DNA from: Ctena decussata | Taxonomy: Eukaryota; Mollusca; Bivalvia; Lucinida; Lucinidae | Assembly (NCBI GenBank): GCA_963989385.1 | Contig: OZ022502.1 | Location: 48,787,454 to 48,851,453 of the forward strand | Reading direction: 5' to 3' | DNA: 64,000 nt | Part shown: positions 32,670 to 44,273 of the stretch, piece after piece | Position numbering within the stretch: the stretch's first letter is position 1 | Layout of the letters: each line of letters begins with the position of its first letter | The notes under the pieces: generated by a model | Told to the model about the DNA's origin: nothing | Databases searched by the model: none | The model's input: only the letters and a program-made list of their open reading frames with translations | Program-made: the position numbers and the translations under genes

Positions 32670-34333
32670 ATATTATGTCTAACAGGACACACGTTTGCCT
32701 CGATAGGAGTTTCAATCATCTTAAACTTGAAGTTAAAAGCTCTGTTTTTATTTTAGTTGTGTCAGATTTCGGTTGTTCCTTTTAAGCCTATTTTCAGCAG
32801 GTACCATAAAATTCTCAATTCGACAGTTAGCAGTTTGAATTGCGTTTCTGCCATTTGCTATTTTGCCTATGGTTGTACAAACATCCCTTGCACCAACATG
32901 TTCAAATATGGAAACAGTAAGAAAACTGTTAAGGCGTTTGAATATCTAGAGCTCCTGCGGATGACCTGTTCGAACAGAAGCAACAGACGAGACCGTTCGT
33001 ATATTTTGACCCAACCAACCGTGAACAATATGCGTTAATCCTGTATTGGAACCCACACGATCGCTGTGGGAAATCATTGTAAATACCACATATCTTTTCT
33101 CGTACAACATGTATGCATTCAGAAGTTCAATTATTAGTTTGCATTAAGCATGAACCGAATCTGATGTGACATAGCTTACTCATCAAAGCCGTGTGTGGGG
33201 CCATAGAGTGCTCCTAATCCCTTCACAAAGGCAAGGAACTGTAACGGGTCTCATAACGTGAACCTCAGGTGGGACCTTGTTATTTATCGTGTTTACTATG
33301 CTTAATTTGCGATTCAAATGTCCAACAAACGTGGTGAACTGTGGGTCAATTTGTTTTTTTTTTATTCTGTTGACTTGGTGTGTTAATGAAAAGCTTGCTG
33401 TGTGGTGGTCTTTTGCTACTTTTACTTAACCACCTTTAGGCAACTTTCCACTGGCATTGAATAAACTGTTTTCCCCTTTATTTCAATACAGGCCTAATTC
33501 CAACAGCCTATTTGTGCCAAAAAAATCCGGACAAATGGCTGGATGACAGCATCTGCGGGGAGTTTATACATCGATAATTATTTTGACATTGTATCCAAAT
33601 GCGGCATTCTCTTCCGACAAAGTTTTTTTTTTTCATCTTTGTCAATAACGAATCAGCAATCAAAATTTCTAACTGAAAACAGACTGAAGAACAACATTTG
33701 TCTTGAGACGACTAAAGTTAGCGCGTGTATGACGTTATTTATGACGTAACGTCAGCGTCACATCAAACGTCAGTTGGTAACCTTTTCAAAATTGAGGCGC
33801 GCAAGACTGATTTTTTTGTTTGAATCATTAACTATTTTGGAGTGTGTTCGACTTTTCAGGCATAGAAATGGGAAAAAAATGTAACCGTAAGGCAAAGCCG
33901 TTTGTAATTTAAATAGACTTTGTCATGTCAAAGGAATTACACGTATGATTGAAATGCTTATTATACCTCTGAATGTGTCAAACGCTGTAGGCCTTATTCT
34001 TCCAATGTAGTAGACTGATGGACAATGTATTTTTTTGTATATTTTAATTATGATAACTTAAATCCGGAGAAATTCAGATAATAATAAAACTATTTGCCAA
34101 ACCCACGACGTGCTTCCATTTTCTCAGCATGGCAGCGACAGATACATATATTTATATTGTTTTCATCTACAAAATATGAATCAAAAGACTAATAGTTAGT
34201 CCCACTGGTAACCCCAAGAACTAGGAAGGAAACAAAGTTTTCCGAATGCATCTACACTTCACAAAATCAGCGTTAAATAGATACGCCGGGCTCCTGCCCG
34301 GCGTAAATTACTGCGGTGACCATATCAACAAAG
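32670..34333. other. Spacer, nothing firmly recognised
   Basis: ORFs at 32757-33038 (93 codons) and 33543-33749 show no family motif and no splice or start context that I trust. TGACGTTATTTATGACGTAACGTCAGCG near 33727-33755 is like the GACGTCA-rich modules elsewhere. A short GCCGGGCTCCTGCCCGGC hairpin lies at 34285-34303. Confidence 0.4.
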
Positions 34334-34599
34334 ATTGGTTGATTTGATGCTGAACTTCCATTATAAACAGCTATGGTCATATCGCGACGGCCAATTAACC
34401 TAACCACACTCCTCCTGGGCAGGCTTAGACCTCCTAAGCGGTTAACCGGTACTAAGTGCACATACTGCTAGTAACTGACAACTGCCCTTCTTGAATCAGC
34501 GGAAGGAGAAAAGAAAGACTGTGGTCAGACCTGGTTTCGAACCCAGGACCGCTGACTTATGAGTCAGGTGCCCTACCGATTGTGCTACGCGGCCCGGCT
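34334..34599 (-). repeat. SINE with Met-type tRNA head, target duplication intact
   Basis: On the minus strand it begins GCCGGGCCGCGTAGCACAAT, has the CTGACTCATAAGTCAG anticodon stem-loop (CAT) and a GGGTTCGAAACC B box, then a SINE body ending in GTCGCGATATGACCATAGC. TATCAACAAAG at 34323-34333 and 34600-34610 is a perfect 11-bp target duplication. Confidence 0.88.
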
Positions 34600-35326
34600 T
34601 ATCAACAAAGAAGCGGATCATAAATTACTGCAATTAAACTTCCATTTTCCAATGTTTTTCTCATTTTCTTTTAATTTTTAAAGTTCAGCAGCTAATTGCA
34701 AATACATAAAGGTAAATACACGTATTGTCAACGACCATCTTTAAATCGAAAAAAAAGTCAAGCGAAGACGCTGATGCTGCGCAGTATGTTGACTAGTTGA
34801 GGAGAATTTTACAGGACGTTTATAGACCATCAGCAATTTTATTGTGAGGAAGCACGTACAATGATATTGGAAAATTATTCTTTTTTTTTATCATTAACAA
34901 GAAGATAGATCGATGAGTCTAAGTATAGCTTCAAAGGTAAATTACCAAGATTTTCCTGAATATTGGCACAAGTTAACAAATATACATGTATAAGCAAGCA
35001 GTGCAGGCCCAGATCAAACTGCTCTTTGGGAGCAGTTTGATCAGGCTCTGCACTGTTTGCCAATAGATATTTTGTTTAAAAAAAAATCACAGAGTACTGT
35101 AGTCAACTTGTTTAAATTTTACTTCATATTCATAGTTATTTTCAAAATCGTCCAAATATTTAGCGTCAATACGGTACTAATAGCCCAAGAATAATCAAAT
35201 GAAGTTCTGCCAGCTGTTACTAATGAACATATTGATCGAATAAAACAAAAATCGCATTTTAAAAAGCTATAAAGAACGATGGCAATCCACATGATAACAT
35301 GTATATTTCATTTTTGTGTCAGACTC

Positions 35327-35362
<36 letters not shown>

Positions 35363-35900
35363 TTGCCAGCGTTATGATATTATCCAATAATTTGTCTTCA
35401 GTCTAGACAATATACCCCCCAAAAGAAGCTTTTCGAATTTGCTTTTATTAAAAATTATAGGAGAAACAAAAATTCTTTTTCTTTTTCATTTCTTTAAAAC
35501 GTGTTCCCAACAGTTAAATGTTTTCAGTGGTAGCTGTTTGAATACATTGCTTAACACATAAATGCATAGCGACCCAAAATGGGACATGGGTAAACAGTGC
35601 AGGCTCCAGATCAGGCGCCACAAAGGGCGGCGTCTGATCAGGGTCTACACTATACTGAGAGGATTTAAAAGCTTCCACCCTTTATTTTCGAAGATCTCAT
35701 AAAAGAATGCTGCTACCACCACCAAAATTTCACAACATGTATATCCTTTTATACCTGATTATGTCAGTATCACGAAATCGTTGAAATCATTCAACCGAAT
35801 CGGCCAGGAATAAGCACGTGTTCTTCATGTTTGATGTGCAGTTTACATACAGATGAATCACTTCATGTATACAATTTTCTCAGGAAACATTTCTCTTATA
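34600..35900. other. Spacer with two short foldbacks and a microsatellite
   Basis: Hairpins of about 60 bp at 34996-35057 (GCAGTGCAG...CAGATCAAACTGCTC and complement) and 35592-35655 (AAACAGTGCAG, CAGATCAGGCGCC) belong to one short foldback family, also seen at 50906-50972. An AAT trinucleotide run lies at 35330-35359. No gene. Confidence 0.6.
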
Positions 35901-37126
35901 CCCCCATTCCACTGGACGGCGCTTTGGCTGCGCTCTTGGCGATCATGGCGCTTCTTTAAAATACTCAAGAGCGCAGTAGAAGCGCCGGCAAATGCTGGAA
36001 TTTGGGACTTGTGCGCTTCCAATACGCTTCCAGTACGCTTCCAGTACGCTCTTGCTACGCTGATCACGATGCTGCCGCGATATTGTTGCGCTTCTGCCAC
36101 GCTCAACGGCCTCCAAGGGCGCTGCTACTGCGCTGTCACTACGACAAAGGTTTTCAGGCTACGCTTAATCTACGCTTATGCCGATGCGACTGCGATCATG
36201 CTACGACCTAAGTGCTGGAGCTGCGCTCATGCTGCGATTGTGTTGCGCTTTGTAACCGCTTCTATGTAAATCGGCGGAGAATCGGGTCCAGCAGAAGTTA
36301 GCCACCAGCCTTCAAGCAATATTGATAATATAAAAATTCCAGTGGCTATGGCCAAGCTGGCAATCATGAACTAGTGACTTCGAACAACTCGTCTTGTTCT
36401 TCTTGCTGTTCAGGCTCAACTGGGGCCTCTGCTCGGCGTTCTAAAGGGCGCCTATCTGGCTCAGTTTATAGAGCAAGAGCCTGCCCCCCCTGTCAAAAGC
36501 AGAAGGCGAAATCCACACCCAGACCTGGTCAGAAGACTATTTTCACGCAGCCTTTACCGCAGGAGAGGGTATTCCAACTCCTGCTCCTGGCAGCCTGCAT
36601 CTTGAATGAAACGTGAGAATCGAGTTATGAAACGTCGTGGAAACGCGGCGTTTTCATGCCCAGATCGCCATAAGAGCAGAGGAAACGCAGATAAAGCGCC
36701 AAGAGCGCAGCGAAAGCGTCGTGGTCGCGCTATTCATAATAATAGGGTCGCAGCGGAAGCGGCAAGAGCGCAACGGGAGCGCAAAGAGCGTAGCAGAAGC
36801 GTAGCTGGGTCGCAGACGAATCTCACGGCGCTGTCGGCACGATCCCGCTGCGCTGGTGCTGCGTTGCTCCCGCTGCTGCTGCGCTCATGAATTTCGAGCT
36901 ACGTTCTTACTACGCTTCCGTTGCGCTTTGAGTCCACGGCGCTTCCGCTACGTTTATTTTGAACAAGGTCAAAACAAGCGCCGTGACTTGGCGATCATGC
37001 CGCTTCTGATACGCTTTTGTTACGACCTAGAAGCTTCTACTGCGCTGTTGGCGCTTCTGCTACGATTCATGGCGCTTTGACCAAAATTTTAGAGCGCAGT
37101 GGAAGCGCCGTCCAGTGGAATGGGGG
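35901..37126. mobile_element. 1226-bp GC-rich TIR element built from a GCGCTTCTGCTACGCT-type motif
   Basis: Left end CCCCCATTCCACTGGACGGC, right end its exact complement, TA on both sides. The first third reads mostly GCGCTTCCAGTACGCT-like words, 36650-36830 reads the complement (AGCGCAGCGAAAGCG), and the last part returns to the first orientation. The composition is far GC-richer than the flanks. Five ORFs here (35853-37080) come from the motif and are not genes. Superfamily unknown. Confidence 0.8.
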
Positions 37127-37799
37127 TATTACAACTTTAATAGTTTGAATTCGGTCTGTGGCTTTATTTCGCATAACGCGCTTAAATATCGCAAACGGGT
37201 GCAGATTTTGGGGCCAGATAAATGCTGATATTTCAAAAAGTGACGTAGCGAGACAATTTTATGAGATAATTGCGGCAATTTACAATCCCAGACGACAGGA
37301 AGCTCCAAAGACCGCCAGAAAAGCGGCTCACCGAAACTCAAAACCAGAGGCCATGACGTTAATTTACGTCGACGCCGTCTCCGTAATTGGTTTTGCGCGA
37401 CAGCATCGGCTGCAACCATAATTGCAAACCAACGTGGATGACGTAACAATATATAGACAGTAAGAAATCGTCTAAAAGAATATTGCACATGATAACAACG
37501 TCATCTCTTCATGCGTTTCAGAGATGTGACGCTCTTTTACTGACGTCAATGATTCGAATAAACTGCATAATCCTTAAATTTTATGAGTTTCAAGCATTTT
37601 GTCATAAAATGTGAAACGCTGTCACTCGTGAAAGGATCATGAGCCAGCAATTAAAACGTGGAAGTTTTTAAATCTTCTCAGTATGTTTGAAAAAAAAGAA
37701 AGAAGATATTTCTCCTTAAAATAAAGTAAAAATGATGCACACAAACTAAGCCAGGCACCTCTTAACTGACAAATGGACTCATCTATCTGATAAGGATAG
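37127..37799. other. Spacer with GACGTCA words
   Basis: GACGTTAATTTACGTCGACG near 37354 and GACGTCAATG near 37540 recall the hairpin-plus-TGACGTCA modules. ORFs at 37129-37488 and 37158-37421 overlap on opposite strands and lack family signals. Confidence 0.4.
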
Positions 37800-38245
37800 A
37801 ACATTCCTATTCTGTTCTATCCCATAACCTTACTAGGTCGTTGGGGTACCACAGATGACTTTGAAACAATCCCTTTCCACCTTGTCCTGTCTTCAGCTGC
37901 CCTAGTTGAGCTGGAAAAATCCATCCCTGTCCGATCTTTAATTTTGTCTTCCCACCTCATCTTCTGTCTACCTCTTCTTCTTTTTCCTTTCACTGTGCCC
38001 TGTAGAATCGTCTTTGCTGAACCAGAAGACATTGAGACATGGCCAAACTACCTTAGTTTCCATTTCTTGACTAGCGTCAGGAGTTGATCATATTCTCCAA
38101 TGGCTGCTTGGATCTTTCTGCGAACCTCCTCATTGGTTATATGGTCCTTGTACGTAATGTTCAGTAACCTTCGGTAGCATCTCATCTCAAAGGCCTGCGT
38201 TCTTTTCAGCTCTGCTGTCAAGGTTGAAATTTGTCTGCTAAGACT
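37800..38245 (-). pseudogene. LINE (RTE-like) C-terminal fragment, minus strand
   Basis: Minus-strand reading: QAFEMRCYRRLLNI, TNEEVRRKIQAAIGEYD, VKKWKLR, a stop where W is expected, FGHV, then after a shift AKTILQGTVKGKRRRGRQKM, WEDKIKDRTGMDF and RAAEDRTRWK, ending in VVPQRPSKVMG and a stop. This is the C-terminal end of a bivalve LINE ORF2, one of the better-preserved pieces in the window. 3' DNA ends in GGATAGAACAGAATAGG-like repeats. Confidence 0.85.
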
Positions 38246-39009
38246 GTATCTTTAGGCACTCAAAATCAATTCCATACTCGTGATGCGTGAACGCCCGTAA
38301 TATGGCTGCTTCGCACGCGTTTTGGGAGATTCGCTTTTGATTGGCTTATGTTGAATCGCGATTTTCGCGTTATCTATGTAACAGGCATACGCAAATGAAT
38401 TGTTCTGATTAGTTAACTTATGCTACGCTAAAATCACGACTAAAACGCGTTTCACATGGGTTTCCTGGGAATGATTTGATTGGCTATTTGACAAACGCGA
38501 ATAAAGCATGTCAACGCTTTTCAAAACGCGTTTCATACAAACGACTGAGGAACGCGTTACAGGGGCATTCAGAACGTGAAAACTGTACGGCGTGACGCTT
38601 AAATGCGCACTCGCTATTGTATTACTCGGTATATAACAGCCCGATTCCAAAGCTTTTAGCGACAAGGGCTCTCTCTTTATTGATCATCTCCAGCGACAAG
38701 TTACTAAATACATGAAATATAAACACAGTTTACTTCCTTTCATATGAATTACCCCTCTATGTATTCTTTATTAATTTCTATCATTGCGTATGTCAATATT
38801 TGTCTTTTATTCGCGCGTTATGTAGTATTCAGTTTCTTTTGAATGTCGTTTTGACACATAATTGAGGGAATGGATGGGCGTGACAACATTTTTCAGTCAG
38901 TATGAAATAGTTAGAATTTAGTCTCGATTTAAAACTCTGAGGCGACAGCCGAGTGACTTTACACATTTGAAGAGTATCAGCAAAAGGGTCATTTTTTCAG
39001 TGTTGTTAC
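38246..39009. other. Insert or replacement between two LINE fragments
   Basis: Where the reverse transcriptase core should lie, 38265-38690 instead repeats AAACGCGTTTCA / AACGCG words (about six) in both orientations, with CTCGGTATATAACAGC at 38627. It may be another motif-filled element. 38700-39009 holds nothing recognised. Confidence 0.45.
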
Positions 39010-39691
39010 TGCAGTTTCTACTTGTTTATGAAGGATCGGATGTACGAGTCACCTTCTAAATACTGGTTGTAGTCCAGAACTGCATTGTCCCAACATCTTT
39101 CATGATTATATAGTTCTTAGCAATACCCTGGCCATCTGCTGAGAGCCTCTTGTTCTGTCAGCCATTTCCTAAACTGGTCCTGGGAACTTGTGGATCTACA
39201 CAGTTTCTCAAAAGTTAGATACTTCACCAGCTTATATTCTCTATTGCTGTTGGTTTTGTTTAGGCAAGTTTCGATCTCCTTACACAAATACCTATCTTGT
39301 CAATCTTTACTTTCTTCGGGACACTGTGAATTCTCTTGTAAGCTTCCTTGTATTTTTCATTCCTTCTGCTTCACATCTCCTCTTTCTCAAAATTCTTCTC
39401 TCATCACAGAGGCCAAGAACATCAATCTGGTGACCTATTTTGTTTGCAACATTCTTTTGCAAGTATCTCACTGGTTGTGTCAGTCACTGTTGCAATGTAG
39501 GTGGTAATGAATGTATCTTTGTCCACGTTGACATGTTGCAAATGCCCTACCCATTGTTGATTGAATTCCGGGTGTCTTGCCAGGTCACGGTCATTTCTTA
39601 TGTCTTGTAAGCTTCTTGTCCTGGGGACGTTACTGTAACTACTGGTCGAAACAGATTTCTGGCTGCCATGCTTCGCATGTGGGCTGAGCAT
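39010..39691 (-). pseudogene. LINE (RTE-like) endonuclease-to-RT linker fragment, minus strand
   Basis: Minus-strand reading: LARHPEFNQQWVGHLQHV, ITTYIATVTDTTSEILAKE, CDERRIL-type, KEIETCLNKTNSNREYKLVK, SSQDQFRKWLTEQEALSRW, ELYNHERCWDNAVLDYNQ. This is the known order between endonuclease and reverse transcriptase in this LINE type. Stops and shifts occur. It lies upstream, in the LINE's own direction, of 37800-38245, so both may be parts of one element with its core deleted. Confidence 0.8.
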
Positions 39692-39937
39692 GCCGATATT
39701 CTGGATTGTGTTTTGATAGAATAGAATCTTTTATTTTATTCGGCTTACCTTCTACAAAGACGGTGTTCGCCGTAAATACCAAAACACAGCAACATACAGA
39801 AATACATACAATGAGACAATACAACATTCGAGTCATGAAGCGAGTCATGAAGAGAATCAGGAAATAGTGATTAAACTATATGTAATCGGTTGATTCTAAG
39901 AATGATTGTTAGCAATAGGTCTTTATAAATGATAGGA

Positions 39938-40099
39938 GCGGCTGTAGTGTTGTGGATAACACTCTGGACTACCAATCCAGGGGTCGCAAGATCGATCCTC
40001 CGCTTCTCCGGTCTTTCGGATGAGACTTTAAATCGAGGTCCCGTCTCCATATGATCTCGTTGTTGGTGGGACGTTAAACCCGAGTTCACTCACTCACTT
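39938..40099 (+). repeat. SINE with Gly-type tRNA head, full length
   Basis: Head GGCTGTAGTGTTGTGGATAA and CTGGACTACCAATCCAG, then AGATCGATCC (B box), body GGTCTTTCGGATGAGAC and a 3' end GGTGGGACGTTAAACCCGAG. TATAAATGAT before and TTAAATGAT after suggest a target duplication. Same family as the SINEs inside cluster segment L3. Confidence 0.8.
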
Positions 40100-40424
40100 T
40101 AAATGATGCAAAATCTATCAGTCTGAAACGTCTCCTTTTAGCCTTGACATTTCAGTAGGGTTTCAGACGTCTTCAAATCCTGCCTTATTATACCTTCAAA
40201 CATTAACATTCCAGTCCCATAGTAAATTTAGAATGATCTTCAAAGATATGCCGATCTCATTCTCATCATATCCTGATACTGGTGCGTAAATCTTTATGAT
40301 GGATGGTGATTTTGAAAAGAATTGCTCAAGCGAATTGAGATGAGTTTGCTAGAGACTGGCGGTTTGTTTGCACTATGAAAGCAGTCCTATGCTTATTTGA
40401 GTCCTAGCCCCGGGGGTATAAAAC
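40100..40424. other. Spacer, nothing recognised
   Basis: TTTCAGACGTCTTC-type words only; no gene or repeat termini seen. Confidence 0.4.
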
Positions 40425-40632
40425 GTTTCATGGTCAACTCAGCTGAGCATGAGATTTTCTCTACTGATAAATATGAAAATGCCAACTAATGTTGGCATTT
40501 CCATATTCGTAAGCAGAGAAAATTTCATACCCAGCTAAACTTAGCAAGAAAACAACTGTACTTATCAGTAATTTGCTATTTAGATCTATTAGCAGATAAA
40601 ATTTCATGCTCAGCTGAGTTGATCATGAAAAA
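40425..40632. mobile_element. Foldback element (TCAACTCAGCTGAGCATGA)
   Basis: CATGGTCAACTCAGCTGAGC at the left pairs with GCTCAGCTGAGTTGATCATG at the right, and internal AGAAAATTTCAT / GCCAACTAATGTTGGC stems subdivide it. No coding. Confidence 0.65.
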
Positions 40633-41091
40633 ATACATAATCGGGGCATGTTCTCCTATGAAGTAACCCTTGTGTCTGTCGTCAGTTGAGATATTACCAA
40701 AGTCTTTCAGTGTATCTCATGGAGCCCCAGTATGTTCAAGAGGTAACTTCTTTCCAGCACTACTTCTTGTGCAGATGTTTTCCTTTCCTCGTGTGTTTTG
40801 AACATCTTTTACCAGTGGCATGCTTATCACCTCTGTCTTGGGCTTAAACGTTAATGTACGGTCATATGGCTAACCAGGGCTACCACGAATCTGGTATTAA
40901 AGTACCATTTGAAAAAATCTCCATTGAGTGCCTTGGGCAATATTCAGCCTGACGGATCCTGTCCATCTCCAGGCTGTATATCTTGGCTACTATCAAATTC
41001 CAAGTATTCTTTTTTTTCTGTTTCAAACCCAGTTCATATGAATCTAACTCACCGAATGTTTATCATCACTGCTACAAACAGAATTAAAATC

Positions 41092-41182
41092 TTGAAGCGT
41101 TCCTTCAAGAGCAGAGAATACTTTAAGAAGGAACATGGGACAGACTACGTAGTTTCGGCTAAGTCTGTAAGACAGGCACGAA
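41092..41182. repeat. Solo copy of a ~90-bp LTR-like repeat
   Basis: AATTAAAATCTTGAAGCG, GTTCCTTCAAGAGCAGAGAA, GACTACGTAGTTTCGGCTAA match the two direct repeats at 47753-47841 and 48140-48229. A single copy here looks like a solo terminal repeat. Confidence 0.65.
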
Positions 41183-41244
41183 ACTTGGACTGATCTACTA
41201 CATAATGTTTTTGGCTCTAACAGAGGTCTACATGCGCAATATTC

Positions 41245-41320
41245 CCACTGGGCACACAAGACTGAATCAATATTGAATCAACCTTGATTCCACGTCATGA
41301 CGGGTTCTGTCTAGCAGGAC
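41245..41320. mobile_element. CCCACTGGGCACA-terminated short element, partial
   Basis: CCCACTGGGCACACAAGACTG followed by TGAATCAA and CCACGTCATGACG words. It resembles 50197-50300 and the GACGTCA elements at 57595, 58130 and 62733, all of which end in a GGCACA-type terminus. The right end is not clear. Confidence 0.45.
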
Positions 41321-41544
41321 TTATCTTGCTGTCATAAGCAGTAACAGTTTTATGGTCTCCCAGACCACATTGTTGTTCACAATACAACTTACTGATAACA
41401 TAACCACTCTTGTTGCTAAGAAAACTGAGACTTCTTTTTTCTAGGCTGTCTTCATGTCAATTTAAATCAAACACGATTCACCCGCCCACTAAGTACAGTT
41501 ATTGTATGTCAAAAACGGCATTTAGAGACCGCGTAACTAAATAC

Positions 41545-41780
41545 GAGCCGCTACACGAGAAAACCAACAAAGTGGTAATGCGCCCAGCGCAGACTCAGAT
41601 CAGCCTTGGCATCCACCCAGTCTGATCGGAGTCTTCGCTGTCCGCATGAAGGTAGCTTAGTCCCTTAGCTACCCTATAAGCACTTAGGAAGGACTCTGCT
41701 AAGACTAGGCGGATGCCCAGGCTTATCTGAGTCTGCACTGGGTGCACAACCACATTGTTGGTTTTGTCGTGTCGCGGCTC
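41545..41780. mobile_element. Palindromic GAGCCGCGACACG MITE, copy 5
   Basis: Left GAGCCGCTACACGAG, right CGTGTCGCGGCTC, 236 bp, with the usual CAGATCAGCC / GGCTTATCTG internal pairing. Confidence 0.88.
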
Positions 41781-42563
41781 CTATTATTCCAGGATAAAAG
41801 ACAAATATTGACATATAAAAGTTTACTTAGGGACGGGTGAAATTAATAAAGAGTTTATAGAACGAAATATATGTTCAAAGAACGGTTAACAGTTTGCTTA
41901 TTTTCTGTGTTGGTACCTTGTTAAAAACATATATTTATCTCAAGTGGAAAATAGGACAATTTTCTTCTATTCTTGAGAAGAATTGAAGACTATTTTACCG
42001 ATACATTCGTCCGTTATTTTGGCTTAGTGAAAGGTTTGCTGTATTCTCGATGTTAAATATTTTCCCCTGAATATGACTTTTTTTCATCGGGTAAAGTGTG
42101 AATGTGTGTCATTAGACGCTAAGCCATAAATAACATGTAACATTTCTACGTTTCACTTGACGAAATAAGAATATTCGTTGACCAAATCTAGCACAGGTTA
42201 CAATTACACAAAAAGCAGAAAGAAGAAGAAATGACAAGAAAAAGCAACACATTTGCATTTGCAATGACAGGCGCACTTTCGAGAACAAGAAGGTCATGAA
42301 TAATAAAAGGGCTTTATACTGTTTTAACACATGCAAACCTCAATGCTGCAAATAACAAATGTTCAGTCTGCGTACCCACATGCACACAACCAGGAAACTA
42401 CATTTGGTTTAATGAGCCTGTACTGGGAAGTCTAGATGCTGCTGGTGTTTCACTAATACGTTCAGATCATAAAGCTCATCACCTAAAATTCCAAGACTGA
42501 AAATAGTTGAAATCGCAAAGAGTGTAGATCCGGAAAGGGCGGCTTACGGTGACTAATTAATAT
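41781..42563. other. Spacer, nothing recognised
   Basis: No family ORF. A short AGAGTGTAGATCCGGAAAGG piece near 42517 is part of the short foldback family of 50906-50972. Confidence 0.45.
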
Positions 42564-42766
42564 GAGCCGCGACACGAGAAAACCAACAATGTGGTTGTGC
42601 GCCCAGTCTGATCAGAGTTTTCGCTGTCCGCATAGAGGTAGCTTAGACCCTTAGCTACATTTTGAGCACTTAATAAAGGGTCTAATCAATTTTAGCGGAT
42701 GGCCAGGCGGATCTGAGTCTGCGCAGTGCCAACAACCACTTTGTTGGCTTTCTCGTGTCGTGGCTC
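42564..42766. mobile_element. Palindromic GAGCCGCGACACG MITE, copy 6 (deleted form)
   Basis: Left GAGCCGCGACACGAG, right CTCGTGTCGTGGCTC, 203 bp. About 33 bp after GTGCGCCCA are missing from the left arm, so the hairpin is asymmetric. Confidence 0.87.
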
Positions 42767-43286
42767 AATTATGACTACTAGCCCCTTTTCAAATTGGTTC
42801 TTCTGTGATTTCTTTCTTATCCTGTGTTGTCTCTTGCAAATTCCTTGTTTCGCTTTGTCACTGTGTTTCACATTTCTTTCTCTTTCGAGGTATTGAATGG
42901 AATGTGACTTCTGATTTTGCTAGTCATAACGCATAGAAATATTTTACAAACTAAGGTGATAGGTGATGTCAGTGCATGCTATAGAAAATTTTCTCAATTC
43001 AAAATAATGGAATTGTTTTCTCCAGAACATATACCTCAAATATTTCACTGCATGCACTTGTCACCTAAAACCGAGTGATCAGAACGCCTTCTGCAACAGC
43101 CTCTATGATTGTAGCATGCCAATCACAAACATGAGGGGAGGAGCAAGCCTGTCTTCTATCCAATATTTGCAAATACATTTATATTGGATATCTACATCAT
43201 AACATGTACTTTGTATTTTTTATCTGGCACCTATACTGTTGCTATTGTGATTCCCCACCTTCTGAAGAGCCATGTCTAATACATAT
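42767..43286. other. Spacer, nothing recognised
   Basis: No gene. GATAGGTGATGTCAGTGCATGC near 42958 and GCATGCACTTGTCACCTAA near 43053 form a loose inverted repeat about 110 bp apart. Confidence 0.45.
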
Positions 43287-43522
43287 GAGCCGCGACACGA
43301 GAAAACCAACAATGTGGTCGTGCGTCCAGCGCAGACTCAGATCAGCCTGGGCGTCCGCCCAGTCTGATCAGAGTCTTCGCTGTCCACATGAAGGTAGCTT
43401 AGTCCCTTGGCTACCCTTAAAGCGCTTAGCAAAGAGTCTGATCAGACTGGGCGGATGCCCAGGCTGATCTGAGTCTGTGCTGGGCGCACGACCACATTGT
43501 TGTTTTTCTCGTGTCGCGGCTC
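43287..43522. mobile_element. Palindromic GAGCCGCGACACG MITE, copy 7
   Basis: 236 bp, both arms close to intact (GAGCCGCGACACGAG / CTCGTGTCGCGGCTC). ATAT borders both ends. Confidence 0.9.
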
Positions 43523-43711
43523 ATATCTAGATTATATGTGACTGTAGGGTCTCCTTCTGGTGGTACAATCCTACCGGCTCTTTCAATGGCCGTCGAAAAG
43601 TTTCGACATCTGCGCTATGACGTAGGTCATTACCCTAGTTGTTGCTTACTTGGTCCGCACTGTCAGTTCAATGTTTCAATAATCATAGATTATATATTTT
43701 CCTGCTTAATA

Positions 43712-44273
43712 TACTCAACCGAATTAAAAACGCAACACCTATTTTTTCCAATATTACATGCACTTCATTTTCAGTTTATTTTTTTTAAAATCAACAGGAA
43801 TCGACGTCTACTGTCCCAGAAATTCAGTTCTGTTGATGAAATGGTTCACGCTTGAGACAGCATTACCGAAAGCTGCCCGATTTCCTAGTCTTATTTAGGG
43901 CTATGTCTGCCAAGGCGCTTCAAATAATGCATGCTTATGCTTATTACCACCCATCAATGATTTTTAGTCTTGTAGAAAGAGTTCGACGCACTTGGGAGAC
44001 CATAGATTATCTTAGACCCAGCGTTCGATGCGACGTTAACATCCTGTCTCGCGATAGTTCTGCCCCTTTTTGAGACTTTTGACAATCCGGTACATTGTAG
44101 CGACCGATAGTGCTCTCTCAAAGGTGAACTGTTTTATCAACAAAACTGAATTTCTCTGACAGTAAACATTATTCCCCATTGACTCTAGAAATTAAATTAA
44201 AAATAATCTGCATATGACATAAGCTATGGAATACTGGATAAATTAAGTGTTTCGTTTTTAATTCGGTTGAGTA
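43712..44273. mobile_element. 562-bp TIR element, TA target duplication
   Basis: Left TACTCAACCGAATTAAAAAC, right its complement, TA directly outside (43710-43711 and 44274-44275). TIR similarity is about 30 bp. Two ORFs inside (43511-43855 part, 43852-44073) have no recognised domain. Probably a deletion derivative of a Tc1/mariner-superfamily element, from the TA duplication only. Confidence 0.75.

Noticed and set aside
32757..33038. 93-codon ORF as a possible exon
   Set aside because: No known domain, no splice-site or promoter support, and codon content is ordinary for AT-rich spacer.
34334..34599. Functional tRNA-Met gene on the minus strand
   Set aside because: A and B boxes and an anticodon stem with CAT are present, but the acceptor stem does not pair, and the sequence continues as a SINE with target duplications.
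35853..37080. Overlapping ORFs of 70-138 codons in the GC-rich block
   Set aside because: They arise because the repeated word has few stop codons; both strands and several frames stay open, and no domain is seen.
43852..44073. 73-codon ORF as a gene
   Set aside because: It lies inside a TA-flanked TIR element and shows no recognised domain; at most a transposase vestige.
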